From Telopea speciosissima (Eukaryota; Streptophyta; Magnoliopsida; Proteales; Proteaceae): a DNA stretch of 64,000 bases. Location: assembly GCF_018873765.1 (NCBI RefSeq), contig NC_057917.1, positions 54,181,464 to 54,245,463 on the forward strand. The letters are read 5' to 3'. The notes below the pieces were generated by a model. That model worked only from the letters and a program-made list of their open reading frames with translations. It was not told the origin of the DNA and ran no database searches. Shown in pieces: positions 33,183 through 42,943 of this stretch. Made by a program: the position numbers and the translations under genes. Position 1 is the first letter of the stretch, and each line of letters opens with the position of its first letter.

Positions 33183-33354
33183 ATTATTTATTTATAGGAA
33201 AAGTTTTCTTTAGTTTGTTTGGAAGAAAAAACAAAAGGTGAAAATCTCTAAGCCAAAAAATGAAATTCATATGTATGTGTGTATGGAAACTTTCTTATAT
33301 TTTTCAAGGAAACTTTTTATATCTATGAAATTCTTTCCTATATATGCCAAAAGG

Positions 33355-33800
33355 CTTAACACATCACCCGTGTATCTTAAGTTAGCGTTCACTATGTATA
33401 TATCTCTCCCCCTCCCCTTTGAAATGACCCCATTGCCCCTCTTGTATGATGTCTTGTTCTATGTTGGACTCACCATCTGTGTACCATAAGTTAGCGCCCA
33501 TTGTGTCTATTTTTCACTCCCCCCTTGGAAATGACCCCATTGCTCCTCCTGTATGATGCCAGTTCATGCACTATACACACCACCCATGTAAACCGTAAGT
33601 TAACGCCTGATCTCTCTCTCTCTCTCTCTCCTTTGAACTTACCCCATCGACTATTTTATATGATGCCCTATCTTGCGTTGGACACACCACCTGTGTACTA
33701 TAAGTTAGTGTGGGCTCTCTCTGAAAGGACCTCATTGCTCCTCTTGTATGATGCATTGTCCTGTTGTAGGTATCACAACCTCTGGAAACAAGTACGAGTG
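33355..33800. repeat. ~110-bp tandem array upstream of ZAT copy A (about 4 units)
   Basis: Units carry 'cacaccacc(c/t)gtgta', 'ataagttagcg', 'gtgtctat', '(c/t)ttgaaatgaccccattgc' and 'cctcttgtatgatg'. About four diverged units, one with an internal (TC)n run near 33610. The same array with about seven units lies upstream of ZAT copy B. Confidence 0.85.
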
Positions 33801-33829
33801 GGTTCCAAAGAGCATTCTGAGTGAGTGCA

Positions 33830-34810
33830 CGTGGTCCCTTGGCAACTATTGGGGGAATTTGAGATCATGTAATATATATATAAATAAAATAAAATAGAGT
33901 CGCCACCTAGGATTAGGGCATATGACCCAATGAGTCTAGCCCTATCTACGGAAATGGAAAGGACTACGTGATTCCATATAGTATGCTTAGAGAATTTGGG
34001 TAACTTGTTAGGTTATGAGAGTCGGAAGATATTAGGCACCTATCTCGGCTAGTTGAACCGATTTTTCTACCAGATGCTTGATTTTGAATGTTTTTCAATG
34101 ATGATGCAATTTATACTAACATGTATGATGATAAATATGCAAAAAATATAATGAAAAAGATCAAAAAGAATAAAATATACTTAAACGATCTACATTGTGT
34201 CAAAATAAATGGACAAAATGACAATATGTATCTGACGGTGAAACTTGCCAAAAACGTGAAAAATGTGAAATGAGTCACCATCCGGCTTAGTTGGAGATGG
34301 ACAGACTACCTAACTCTCTCTTGTCGGATAGGATAAGAAAACAACTATAATGACGTTCACTAGTTACAACTCAGACTTAAGGTAGAGTGACGACTATACA
34401 ATTATGGGAAGGGTATTTCGCACTAAGACTTCAGGCAGAGTAACAACTTTAATGGGGACTACTATTATTCGGACTTTGGCAAAGTAACGGTTTCATTGGG
34501 GATGAAAGAGCATATTTCTCGCACTTCACGTACTACGTCAACACTATATAGACTAAAACGTCGACAAGGCTTTTGCGCCTTAGACACCAACAAGGCTTTC
34601 ACTTCGTAAACACGAGCAATTCTGTTGAATACCTTTTTTTCTTTTATGAAAGTATAATCACACAAACCACACACACTTCCCAAGAGGTTAACTGACTTTT
34701 AGGATTGTGGAATGGTGAATATACACAACACACACCACACACTGTTGAATACTTGTAACTCTTCAGTTGCATGTCCACAAGTGCTAATGAATACTCCTAT
34801 ATTTACCAAA
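33830..34810. other. possible Ty3/gypsy (Ogre/Tat-like) LTR-region fragment
   Basis: 'gagtcgccacctaggatta' followed by 'gagagtcggaagatattagg' and 'caccta' matches text commonly seen in LTR/UTR parts of plant Ogre/Tat elements. No primer-binding site, LTR partner or coding domain was found, so this is tentative. No gene in the interval. Confidence 0.35.
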
Positions 34811-34903
34811 AAAAAAATTGAAATTCGATGTGAAAACTATCTACAATCAATTGGGGTGAGAAAGCCCTTCTCAGGTGATTCCCCTCCCTTTTTTTTCCGA
34901 AGC

Positions 34904-35068
34904 CAGATCCTCTACTACCACCTACCCATCCTGTCGCGTGCTGCGTAGATACAGTAAGGCATGCAATTACCGTCTTACCCTCACTTAGGCAGGGGTAAGG
35001 CAGTAATTGCACACCTTGTCGTGTTTACGCAGCACACTGCAAGATAGGCAGCGGCAGTAGACGATCCA
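34904..35068. mobile_element. hairpin MITE
   Basis: The left arm 'gatcctctactaccacctac' through 'gtgctgcgtagatac' and 'gcaattaccgtcttaccc' pairs with the inverse of the right arm ending 'ggcagcggcagtagacgatc'. Almost the whole element folds as one imperfect stem. It occurs only in copy B of the duplication. Confidence 0.8.
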
Positions 35069-35121
35069 GATTGTTTTTTCCTCCTTCCGTCAACAAAAAG
35101 AAAGAAATTTCTTCCAATTTG

Positions 35122-35302
35122 GATCTTCTACTACCGAGCTGCCCAGCAGGACCGTGCTGCCCAGACATGGTTTTACACGCAATGTCTGCCTTACCTTTAC
35201 CCAAATGCCTTGCCCGAATGGGAGTAAAGTGATCATTACGCGTAACACCATGTCTGAGCAGCATGGTCCTGCCGAGCTGCTCGACAGTAGAGGATCTGGA
35301 TC
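35122..35302. mobile_element. hairpin MITE, same family as the one at 34904-35068
   Basis: The left arm 'ggatcttctactaccgagct' with 'gcaggaccgtgctgcccaga' pairs with the inverse of 'tgagcagcatggtcctgccg' and 'cgacagtagaggatc'. The arms are long and imperfect with a short centre. The outer words 'gatcttctacta' match the neighbouring element. Confidence 0.8.
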
Positions 35303-36249
35303 CTAATTTCTTCTTTCTGTTTGTTTAAATTTACTTTTCCATTGGTTGACATTATATTGACCTTCAACAGAAAGGCCACAAAAAGACAAGACTGGCATAG
35401 ACAGGGACCTTTCTCTAAGCTTCTCTCATCGGTTACTGCATTTTCTCTGCTTTCATTATCTGAGTAAACCCTTCCGTGGGCTATACTTCTTCCAATACTC
35501 TCTCTCTCTCCCTCTATGCGGCTCTCAGCCTTCTCCTTCAATCCAGCAACCACAATCAATCCTGTGGTTTCCTTCCAACTTCCAACTTTCCTCTTTTCTA
35601 CAGTGGGTCCTCCCCCCTGTTGTGCTTGATGATATCAACGATAGAGTCTGTCACTACGTGGGGAATTTGAGTGGAAAATTCTCCCCAACCCCCACCCCCC
35701 TTCATACACACTTTTTTTTACCCAAAAATCAACCAACCAACCGCACCAGTTTATAATATAATTAAGAGCGAGCATAAATTTGAATTTATTTTTATTCTTT
35801 CTAGCTCTTTGTGGAAAGAGGTTGGTAAGCATTTCCCAATCTCAATTGACTCAATCTCAGTTGACTTGAGACGTTGGGACTTGCATTCCCTTTGGGCTTG
35901 CTATACCTGAGAAGCTGTATATATATCCACTTAATAAAGCCTTAAATTTTGAATTGGAATCTCCAACAGTCAACCAAGAAGATATATATATTAAAGAACA
36001 ATATTTGATCCAATTGTTTTAATAGACGACTCCATACACATCTCTACTGATCTTCAAATTCATCCATCAATCCCTTAAAACACCAAAATGAATGAGCTAG
36101 CTCCACTACTCTTGTAGCCAGGGAAGATTCAATTTCAATTAACCACGAAAAAACAAAAAACAGAACCAAATAAACTGTGCATTCAACTTCTCCAGACAAT
36201 AATAAAAATTTTGTTTTAAATATTCCCCTCTCATAATTTACTTCTGCAG

Positions 36250-38076
36250 TCAACTATAGAAGGTGCACAAATGAAGTTTCTGGACAGTCTCTGTTGCCGA
36301 ATTGTTGGAAGAAGATGCTTGCTCAGCTGCCTGCCCTGGCCTACTATTAGTAATGGCGATGCCTATACTCACAGATTGAGTGAAACAGACTGAATTGATA
36401 ACTTCATCATCTTCTTCCATGGATGATGACACTGGCAACTCGTTCAGGTCGAAATCTAACATCACACGCCCTGTCTTACTGATGATATCCTCCGGCGGCG
36501 GCGCAACGGAGCTGGACGGAGCTGCTTCGGCTGTACTCACCCAATGACACCTCTGGTGGCCTCCAAGTGCCTGACCCGTCTGGAATGTCTTGTTGCAAAT
36601 TTTGCAGCGATGGGGCGACTCTGTCTGTGTCTGTGACTCTGGTTCTTCTTCTTTTTCTTCAGTAATCTTATGGCTTGACCTGTGTCCACCTAAGGCTTGG
36701 TGTGAGGTGAAGGTTTTATTGCAAGTCCTGCACTTGAATCTATCCGACAAAGTGACTGTCGTTGTCAATGGCTGATGCTGTTGATGCTTATAATCAATCG
36801 GACCCATCTCTACAACCCTTTCCAGATCTGTGAGCTTCATCTTTTTCTTTTTCCTCCTATTCAGTTTCTTCAATTTCTGATCAAAAACCATCTCAACCAT
36901 GCAAGAGAGTTGGTCCGACTCATCTGGTTGACCTCTGATGATTGAGCTGTAAAAAGTACTGGTCTTGCTACCCAACTCTTCCTCTTCCTCCCCCACTCTC
37001 CCACTGCTCGGTGAATTTGGTATGGGTCTGGGTAGGTATTCTGAGTTTCGTGCGCCACCTGACTGTGATATTGACTCATCGTCGTCGTCGCTTCTTGGCC
37101 TCTTTGACAAGTTCCCCAAGGTTTGAATAGGACTTTCAATTCTGTATCTCTGTGAGTTTGAATGTGATTTGCCGTTAGCAAGCATCATAAGATTATAGGC
37201 GGCGTCCATGTCGGGTATAGGGTGTTGCTCCTCCGAAGCCGAAGCGGATGCGAATGGGGGAGGAGCAGCAGCAGCAACGATGGCTTTGCGGCCCCTTTTC
37301 GCAGTCACAGACCAGGTGGGGAGGGGTTCTGCAATAATAAGAGCTGAGCATGCGGTAGCGGAAAGGGAAGAACCCAGTTGATCATCATCTGTCGAGTTTG
37401 TCTTTAACTTTCCGGAATGGAGATAGGCACCAGAGGAATCATCTTCATCTGAGAGAGTAGAGGGGGAGGAAATACGAGTACTGTTCTTCTTGAGACCTGT
37501 TGCAGGAACAGCAACTGGTAATGGGGTTGGGGGTTGAATTCCTCTCCATTTCCTCTCAGGATGGCATCTCATATGACCAAACAACGACTTCATCGATTGG
37601 AACTTTTTTCCACAAAGAGAACAGCTAGGGTTGCTGCTACGCTCATCAATCATCGTTTTCGTCTTCGAGTTCATGGGCCCACCAGGTGAGGTATAACTGC
37701 CAATCCACGATTTCTTGTTGTTACTGTCAGGGATTGGGAAGTTATTTTGGAGTTGAACTTGCGTCTGCTTCTCCTGCACCTGTGGCTGTGCGTGAATTCT
37801 CATGTGACCTCCTAGAGCCTTTCCTGATCCAAAGCCCTTTTTGCAGATTTTGCATATTCGATTCTCTTTTACTAAGCTTCGGTTGTGGTTCTGACCCTCT
37901 TCATCTGGTGCGCCGCCGTGATCACCGTGACTGTAGAGTTTCAGCTTGATCCGTAGGGCTTTCTTGATAGGGGACACAGATCCCTCCGATAACTCAGACC
38001 CAGAAAGATTATTGGGTTTTCGATCGCTCTCTCGCAAGAATTGTTCATGGTGATCTGAACTCTTCTGTTCATCCAT
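36250..38076 (-). CDS. four-finger C2H2 zinc finger protein, ZAT1/4/9-like repressor (608 aa)
   Basis: Intact single-exon ORF, as usual for this intron-poor family. Fingers: 75-95 (CKICKKGFGSGKALGGH), 152-172 (CSLCGKKFQSMKSLFGH), 447-469 (CRTCNKTFTSHQALGGH) and 489-511 (CKICNKTFQTGQALGGH). Three have the plant (Q/K)ALGGH DNA-contact helix; the second is the variant KSLFGH. An NLS-like KKLNRRKKKKMK lies at about 403-414 and an EAR/DLN motif DFDLNELP at 541-548, which in this family recruits TOPLESS-type corepressors. Expected role: nuclear DNA-binding repressor, often in stress or developmental responses; the targets cannot be read from sequence. Most three-finger ZATs are ~300 aa, so this ~600-aa, two-plus-two-finger layout is large. 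It is the tandem duplicate of the split gene at 30312-32148. Confidence 0.9.
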   Translation of the reverse strand: MDEQKSSDHHEQFLRESDRKPNNLSGSELSEGSVSPIKKALRIKLKLYSHGDHGGAPDEEGQNHNRSLVKENRICKICKKGFGSGKALGGHMRIHAQPQVQEKQTQVQLQNNFPIPDSNNKKSWIGSYTSPGGPMNSKTKTMIDERSSNPSCSLCGKKFQSMKSLFGHMRCHPERKWRGIQPPTPLPVAVPATGLKKNSTRISSPSTLSDEDDSSGAYLHSGKLKTNSTDDDQLGSSLSATACSALIIAEPLPTWSVTAKRGRKAIVAAAAPPPFASASASEEQHPIPDMDAAYNLMMLANGKSHSNSQRYRIESPIQTLGNLSKRPRSDDDDESISQSGGARNSEYLPRPIPNSPSSGRVGEEEEELGSKTSTFYSSIIRGQPDESDQLSCMVEMVFDQKLKKLNRRKKKKMKLTDLERVVEMGPIDYKHQQHQPLTTTVTLSDRFKCRTCNKTFTSHQALGGHRSSHKITEEKEEEPESQTQTESPHRCKICNKTFQTGQALGGHQRCHWVSTAEAAPSSSVAPPPEDIISKTGRVMLDFDLNELPVSSSMEEDDEVINSVCFTQSVSIGIAITNSRPGQAAEQASSSNNSATETVQKLHLCTFYS

Positions 38077-38480
38077 GAAGAATAAGAATAATCGAGAGAA
38101 AGGTAAAAAAATAATTTAAAAAACGCCTGAGATCAACTGGTAGATTACGATTCGATTGGATTCGATTAGATTTAACTCTAAAAGAAGACAGAAAGAGAGA
38201 GAAGAAGTGATAGACGAAAAGAACTGCAAGTGTGCAGCTGAGATACTTGAACAGTTGAACCACAGAAGCAGAGTAACGTTGTTTAAGAAGATGTATCTCT
38301 ATCTCTCTCTGTCTCTGCAGATTATCGTCAATGGAGTAGAGCTGAAAAAGTTTGAAAAAGGGCACAAGCATCCAATATTAGAAGTAGTTGAAGAAGAAAA
38401 AGAAGACTCGTTCGTCAAGAATTCAATATCAACAATGGATATCCTTCCAAAAATAAAAAACCCACTCACCCAGTAACTAG
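38077..38480 (-). promoter_or_regulatory. 5' flank/UTR of ZAT-like copy B
   Basis: Conserved with the corresponding flank of copy A, which argues that it includes transcribed or regulatory sequence. A 'ctctatctctctctgtctct' stretch lies near 38300. No core element can be placed with confidence. Confidence 0.5.
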
Positions 38481-39239
38481 GATTGACTACTACTGGTCAC
38501 GTTCATCTCATTCTCCTACTATTTCTTGCCTCTTATTCCGTGTTTTTTTTTCCATTCTTGATTAAAAAAACCCTATATAACTCTGCTTTAATTCGATCTT
38601 CTTGTATAGAGCAGGAATGAATCAAACACGGAAAAATAATAATTATCAAACTATGAAAAAGAGACACGGACTTTTCAGATCTTCCTTCTAATTTCATGAT
38701 TTTAACCTTTTAATGTTACAAAAAGGGTTTTTAGTATCGGTATCAGGATCGGTATCGATCTAGACCGATATCATAGCAATACGGATCAGCCCGTATCAGT
38801 GTGGATCGGACCGATTTTATCCCTAAAATTTCAATTAAAAATCTGATTTATTCACATTTTTATCCTTATCAGTACTCTTGGATCGGTATCGTATCGGTAT
38901 TCATAATCGGTCTCCATTGATGATATGAATTAGACAACACAACTAATCTGATATCAATTCCTTGAACCATGCTCCCACTCCCATTCACTCTAATTTTCCT
39001 TTAATTCTCTCTTCTTCTTTTTTATATTTATTTATTTATAGGTAAATTTTACTTTAGTTTGTTTTGGAAGAAAAAAAGTGGTGAAACTAATTTTCTTCTT
39101 TAGATTGTTTTGGAAAAAAACCAAAAAAAATTCTTTACATAGATATGTATGTAAACTTTCTATGTTTTCTTTTTTTTTTGGTAAGTAACTTTCTATATTT
39201 TCAAGGAAAGTTTTTTATTTCTTTGAGATTCTTTCCAAG

Positions 39240-40010
39240 GCTGGACAAGTCACTGAGTGTAAGCTAAATTAACGGCCGTTGTGTCTATCTCTTTTTCCAT
39301 TTGAAATTACCCCAATACCCCTCTTGTATGATGCCATGTCCTATGTTGGACACACCACCCATGTACCATATGTTAGCGCGTCTATCTCTTTCTCTCCCCC
39401 TTTTTGAAATGACCCCATTGCCCCTCTTGTATTATGCCATGTTCTACGCTGGACATACCACCTGTGTACCATAACTCCATAAGTTAGCGCTCACTGTGTC
39501 TATCTTTCTCTCTTCCCTCCCTTTGAAATGACCCTATTGCCCCTCATGTATGATTCCTTATCCTACACTAGACACACCACCTGTGTACCATAAGTTAGCG
39601 ACTGTTATGTCTATCTCTTCCCCCCACCCCCTTTAAAATGGTCCCATTGCCCCTCCTGTATGATTCTCTATCCTGCGTTAGACACACCACTTGTGTACTG
39701 TAAGTTAGCATCCGTTGTGTCTATCTCTTCCCCCCGCCTCTTTAAAATGGTCCCACAGCTTCTCCTGTATGATTCTCTATCTGGCGCTAGACACATCACC
39801 TGTATACCATAAGTTAGTGTCCGCTATGTCTATCTCTTCCCCCCCCCCCCTTTAAAATGGTCCCATTGCCCCTCTTGTATGATGCCTTGTCCTTCGCTAG
39901 ACACACCACCTGTGTACCGTCAGTTAGTGTCCACTCTCTCTCTCTCTCTCTCTCCTTTGAAATGACCCCATTGCCACTCTTGTACGATGTTCTGTCATGC
40001 ACCCCCATCG
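39240..40010. repeat. ~110-bp tandem array upstream of ZAT copy B (about 7 units)
   Basis: Seven head-to-tail units, each with 'gtgtctatctctt', a C-rich run, 'aaatg(a/g)(c/t)ccca(t/c)tgcccct', 'tgtatgat(g/t)', '(a/t)gacacaccacctgtgta' and 'ccataagttagcg'. Unit length 105-120 bp. The last unit has a (TC)n expansion near 39930-39953. Open frames across it are artefacts. Confidence 0.88.
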
Positions 40011-40687
40011 GTGCCGCCCGCTAGCTTACCACACACGGACAATGTACCTATCCCTCTCCCATATGAAAACTACTTAATAAATTACTTAGTAAGTGGTTTG
40101 TAGCATCTTTAAAATAATCACCTTTGATCAACCAAATAAGACCGAGTTTTCCTCTTCCTCTACTCACAATGAATGGACACTGCCGTGCTTCTTCTTTTTT
40201 CTATTATCCTATCTTAAAATCCAAATCCAATGGGTCCCCAAATAACTGGATAGACAGATGGACGGTTGGACGAACAGAAGGAAGAAAGAAAGCTATGATG
40301 ATCAACAAAAACGTACGCTAAGGTAAGGTGTACCAAACACTACAAGAAAGAAACTCTTCGGTTTCCTTTCTTGAGAAAGAAGATTATAATTATTACTATT
40401 AATTTGTTATTATGATTATCAGATAAACGTCCAACACCTAAAATTAAGCAAAAGCTCTTTATTTTAGCCACTTTATTATCATTATTTGTTTTTAAATTAA
40501 TTAAGAGAGAACCTTAATTAAGAAGGACGACTCCTCTGGGTGTCTTCTTCGATCCCTTGTGTCTTCCCAAGGATTTAATAATCGGTATCGGATATGATTT
40601 CAGTCTCAGCCGATACCGATCCAGATTGGCGGCAAGTATTGGATGGATTTGACCCTGGTCTCATTTAAAAATAGATTTTTTTTTTTG
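40011..40687. other. intergenic
   Basis: No gene recognised. 40575-40640 contains 'cggtatcggatatgatttca' repeats of the type also seen at 38730-38940, 40910-40990, 55135-55300 and 56390-56480, a dispersed family of short 'cggatcggtatcg'-like words. Confidence 0.45.
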
Positions 40688-40866
40688 GGAGAAAGAACGC
40701 CATCTGGTTGTGCGTCTGGGCATGCACCTGCGCCCAAACACAGCAGGGTGCAAAAATGATCAGCCCGCCCCCATGGAAAGGCAAGGGTGTGCCGGTCATT
40801 TTCCACCCAGCTATGTCTGGGCGCAGGTACATGCCCATGCACGACCAGGTGGCATTCTTTTTCCCC
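40688..40866. mobile_element. hairpin MITE, complete
   Basis: The arms 'gggagaaagaacgccatctg' with 'gttgtgcgtctgggcatgca' and 'cctgcgcccaaacacagc' pair with the inverse of 'gctatgtctgggcgcaggta' and 'catgcccatgcacgaccagg', ending 'tggcattctttttcccc'. About 60-base arms with a G/C-rich centre. No coding capacity. It serves as the reference copy for several decayed relatives in the window. Confidence 0.85.
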
Positions 40867-41004
40867 TTTTTTTTTTTAAAACCTTTTTACCTTTGGTTGT
40901 ATTGATCCACCGATATGGGATTGACTAGGAATCGATATCAACCCCTACAATACCCATACGGATCAGCAAATACGACCGATCCAACACCGATACAGTAATG
41001 TTTA

Positions 41005-41930
41005 GGTTTTTTTCTTTTAATGAAAAAGAAATTTCATTAAAGAGAAAGAAACATATTTACATCATAAACAAATGGGTTGATAATGAGATTTAGACTTAAC
41101 TGCCTCTAAGGCTAAAGCTCTTAAGCTACTAAACCAGTGGCAGTTCCGATTATATATATTCACAGCAAAAAAGTTTGAGGTTTGGCAGTCAGTTCAAAAT
41201 AACTTGAGATTAGGTTCCAGGGAATGCACATATTATCAACAGGTTTGAAAAAAACTGCTTGATCTGGGATTGTAGAACCAGATTTCTTTAAGATGTATCC
41301 GGTCCTCTACAGCTTGTTTCCACCCCTGCAGGATTTCGAACAGTTCAACCTCCAAACTGTCAGTCGAACTAGTAAAACCTGCAGATGTTAAAACATTTTG
41401 GCCATCTAACAAAATGCAAAAAACTCATCCTGGTAATCCTATTGAAGGTTTAAAATGCTTGCGCAACATAAGACAGGAATTGAATGTCGCAGTTAGAATC
41501 ATAAGTTGTCTCTAATATGGGATGTGTGCATGTGGGAGAATCAATAGCATTCAATTTGGAGGATGTAATTTTAAGTCCAAGATCCATTTGAGAACGTTAT
41601 TTAGGATTAAATGGGGATTAGTCGAAGATAATCTTCTAACGACCTTGTTCCGTACATGCCAAATAAAATAACAAGTTATTGAAACAACAGAGAAAAACCA
41701 CATAGCAGACAGGTTATCCAGGGCTTTAGAGTCGAAGAGAGAAGCACAAAGTTGTGCTAGAGAAGAGTTGGTAAGATGCTCTGTTCTCAGTCCGAGGGGG
41801 CTAGATGCCCAGATACGCTTAGTCCATTCACATGATAGAAATAGATGCCATTGGGATTCATCACAAGCACCCCAAAGAACACATGTAGGCTCGACGGGCA
41901 TCCATATTAAATGTCAATAATCTTTAATGG
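41005..41930 (-). mobile_element. L1-clade LINE 3' fragment
   Basis: The minus-strand frame 41901-41551 reads CVLWGACDESQWHLFLSCEW followed by ACDES/IW-type and YFIWHVRNKVV text, the zinc-binding zf-RVT end of L1 ORF2 (C-x2-C ... H-L-F-x2-C) running into the RNase H region. Downstream on the minus strand the 3' end has 'tctctttaatgaaatttctt' and an A-rich tail, typical for plant L1s. Strongly 5'-truncated. Confidence 0.75.
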
Positions 41931-42228
41931 ATGTTACCAAAAAAAAAAAAAACTTCAATGACAATTAATAATTCCTTCAAGACATGCTTTCCACTTGCAC
42001 TTCACTCCACACTCTCCAATTTGCTTTGGTTCTAGTTCCAGAACTTTCTTGTTACCTAGACTCGCGGCCAAAGAAATGGAATAATTTACTTCCCCTTTTT
42101 TAGTTCACAAATACCCTTCTAGGTTTTAGTATAAACTTCGAGATTTTGTATCTTTAGCTGCGAGCTTGGTAGCAGTAGAATTTCGTCCTTCTTCACCATC
42201 CCTTTTATTAACACCACCTGATTGCACG
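41931..42228. other. intergenic
   Basis: No gene or clear repeat; an A14 run at about 41938 may mark an old retroposon junction. Confidence 0.4.
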
Positions 42229-42363
42229 CAGCGCACGCCGCCCTTGCACCCAGACACAGGGCGTGTGTAATCAGTGTCGTACCCCTGGAAAGATGGAAAT
42301 GACCAGGGGTGCGACGGTTATTTTTGCAGTCCCTATGTCTGGGCGCAGGGGCAGCGTGCGCTG
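42229..42363. mobile_element. hairpin MITE, same family as 40688-40866
   Basis: The left arm 'cagcgcacgccgcccttgca' with 'cccagacacaggg' is the inverse, with few mismatches, of 'ccctatgtctgggcgcaggg' with 'gcagcgtgcgctg'. The centre has 'gaaatgaccaggggtgcgac'. Confidence 0.85.
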
Positions 42364-42549
42364 ACGTTCTCTTTCCCTATATATTTTTTAGAAAATCTTC
42401 TACCTGGATACCCAAGCTTCACCCCAAGTATACTATTGCAATTACCTATAAGATTTCCCCTTAGGTGGGTGGGCATAGTCCAACATTTGGATTTTAAAAC
42501 CAGTTTAGAGGTATTGACTAAGGGTGGAGTGAGCTATATCCAATATTTG

Positions 42550-42943
42550 TAAGTTATCATTGGTGCAGTATTGGATCATATAAGCACACCTTAATGGTAT
42601 GAAATACAGTGTTATATGTGGACCTAAAGCATTATTCCTTTTATGAAAAAAAAAAGCTCAAATTGTTATTGTAGGATTGGTCCCTACCCTTACTCATATA
42701 AAGAACTCACACTGGCCTATTAAGTGTTGAGCATAAGAAACCTAAGGTTGTGGTGAGAAGGGGATAGGCAAGGCCAACACAAGAGATGGAATTGTGAAAG
42801 GAATCAAAGTCAGTGGAGCTACTCTACATCAAACCATGGATTCAAGTATAACACTAACCCCCTTTGTTCTTGTTCATGTATGCCCATTGATCTCTATGAT
42901 CAGGTTGTCGCATTAAGCTCATTCTATCAATGGTATCAAAGCT
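42550..42943 (+). mobile_element. copia-type LTR end and primer-binding site remnant
   Basis: 'tggtatcaaagctgg' at 42931-42945 is close to the initiator-Met-tRNA primer-binding site (TGGTATCAGAGCC) used by many plant copia elements, so the preceding ~380 bases are probably an LTR. The LTR start is only a guess and no partner LTR was found. 42944-45430 carries no coding domain I recognise. Confidence 0.45.

Larger units (their letters stand above)
28430..33800 (-). repeat. segmental duplication, copy A (with broken ZAT gene)
   Basis: Aligns in the same order and orientation with copy B (34820-40010). Shared pieces: 'catcggttactg' (28613 against 35426), 'cactacgtgggga' plus following sequence (29308 against 35652), 'tgtggaaagaggttggtaag' (29459 against 35810), the whole zinc-finger coding region, 'cggacttttcagatctt' (32763 against 38667) and the ~110-bp tandem array (33355 against 39240). 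Copy A alone has the insertion at 33032-33182. Divergence is substantial, so the duplication is not recent. Confidence 0.85.
34820..40010 (-). repeat. segmental duplication, copy B (with intact ZAT gene)
   Basis: Partner of copy A (28430-33800). Copy B differs by two hairpin MITEs near its left end (34904-35302), by a block of 'cggtatcgg' repeats at about 38730-38940, and by a longer tandem array. The ends are blurred by later insertions. Confidence 0.85.

Noticed and set aside
36590-37949. Plus-strand and other-frame ORFs within the ZAT gene
   Set aside because: Antisense shadows of the 608-codon ORF.
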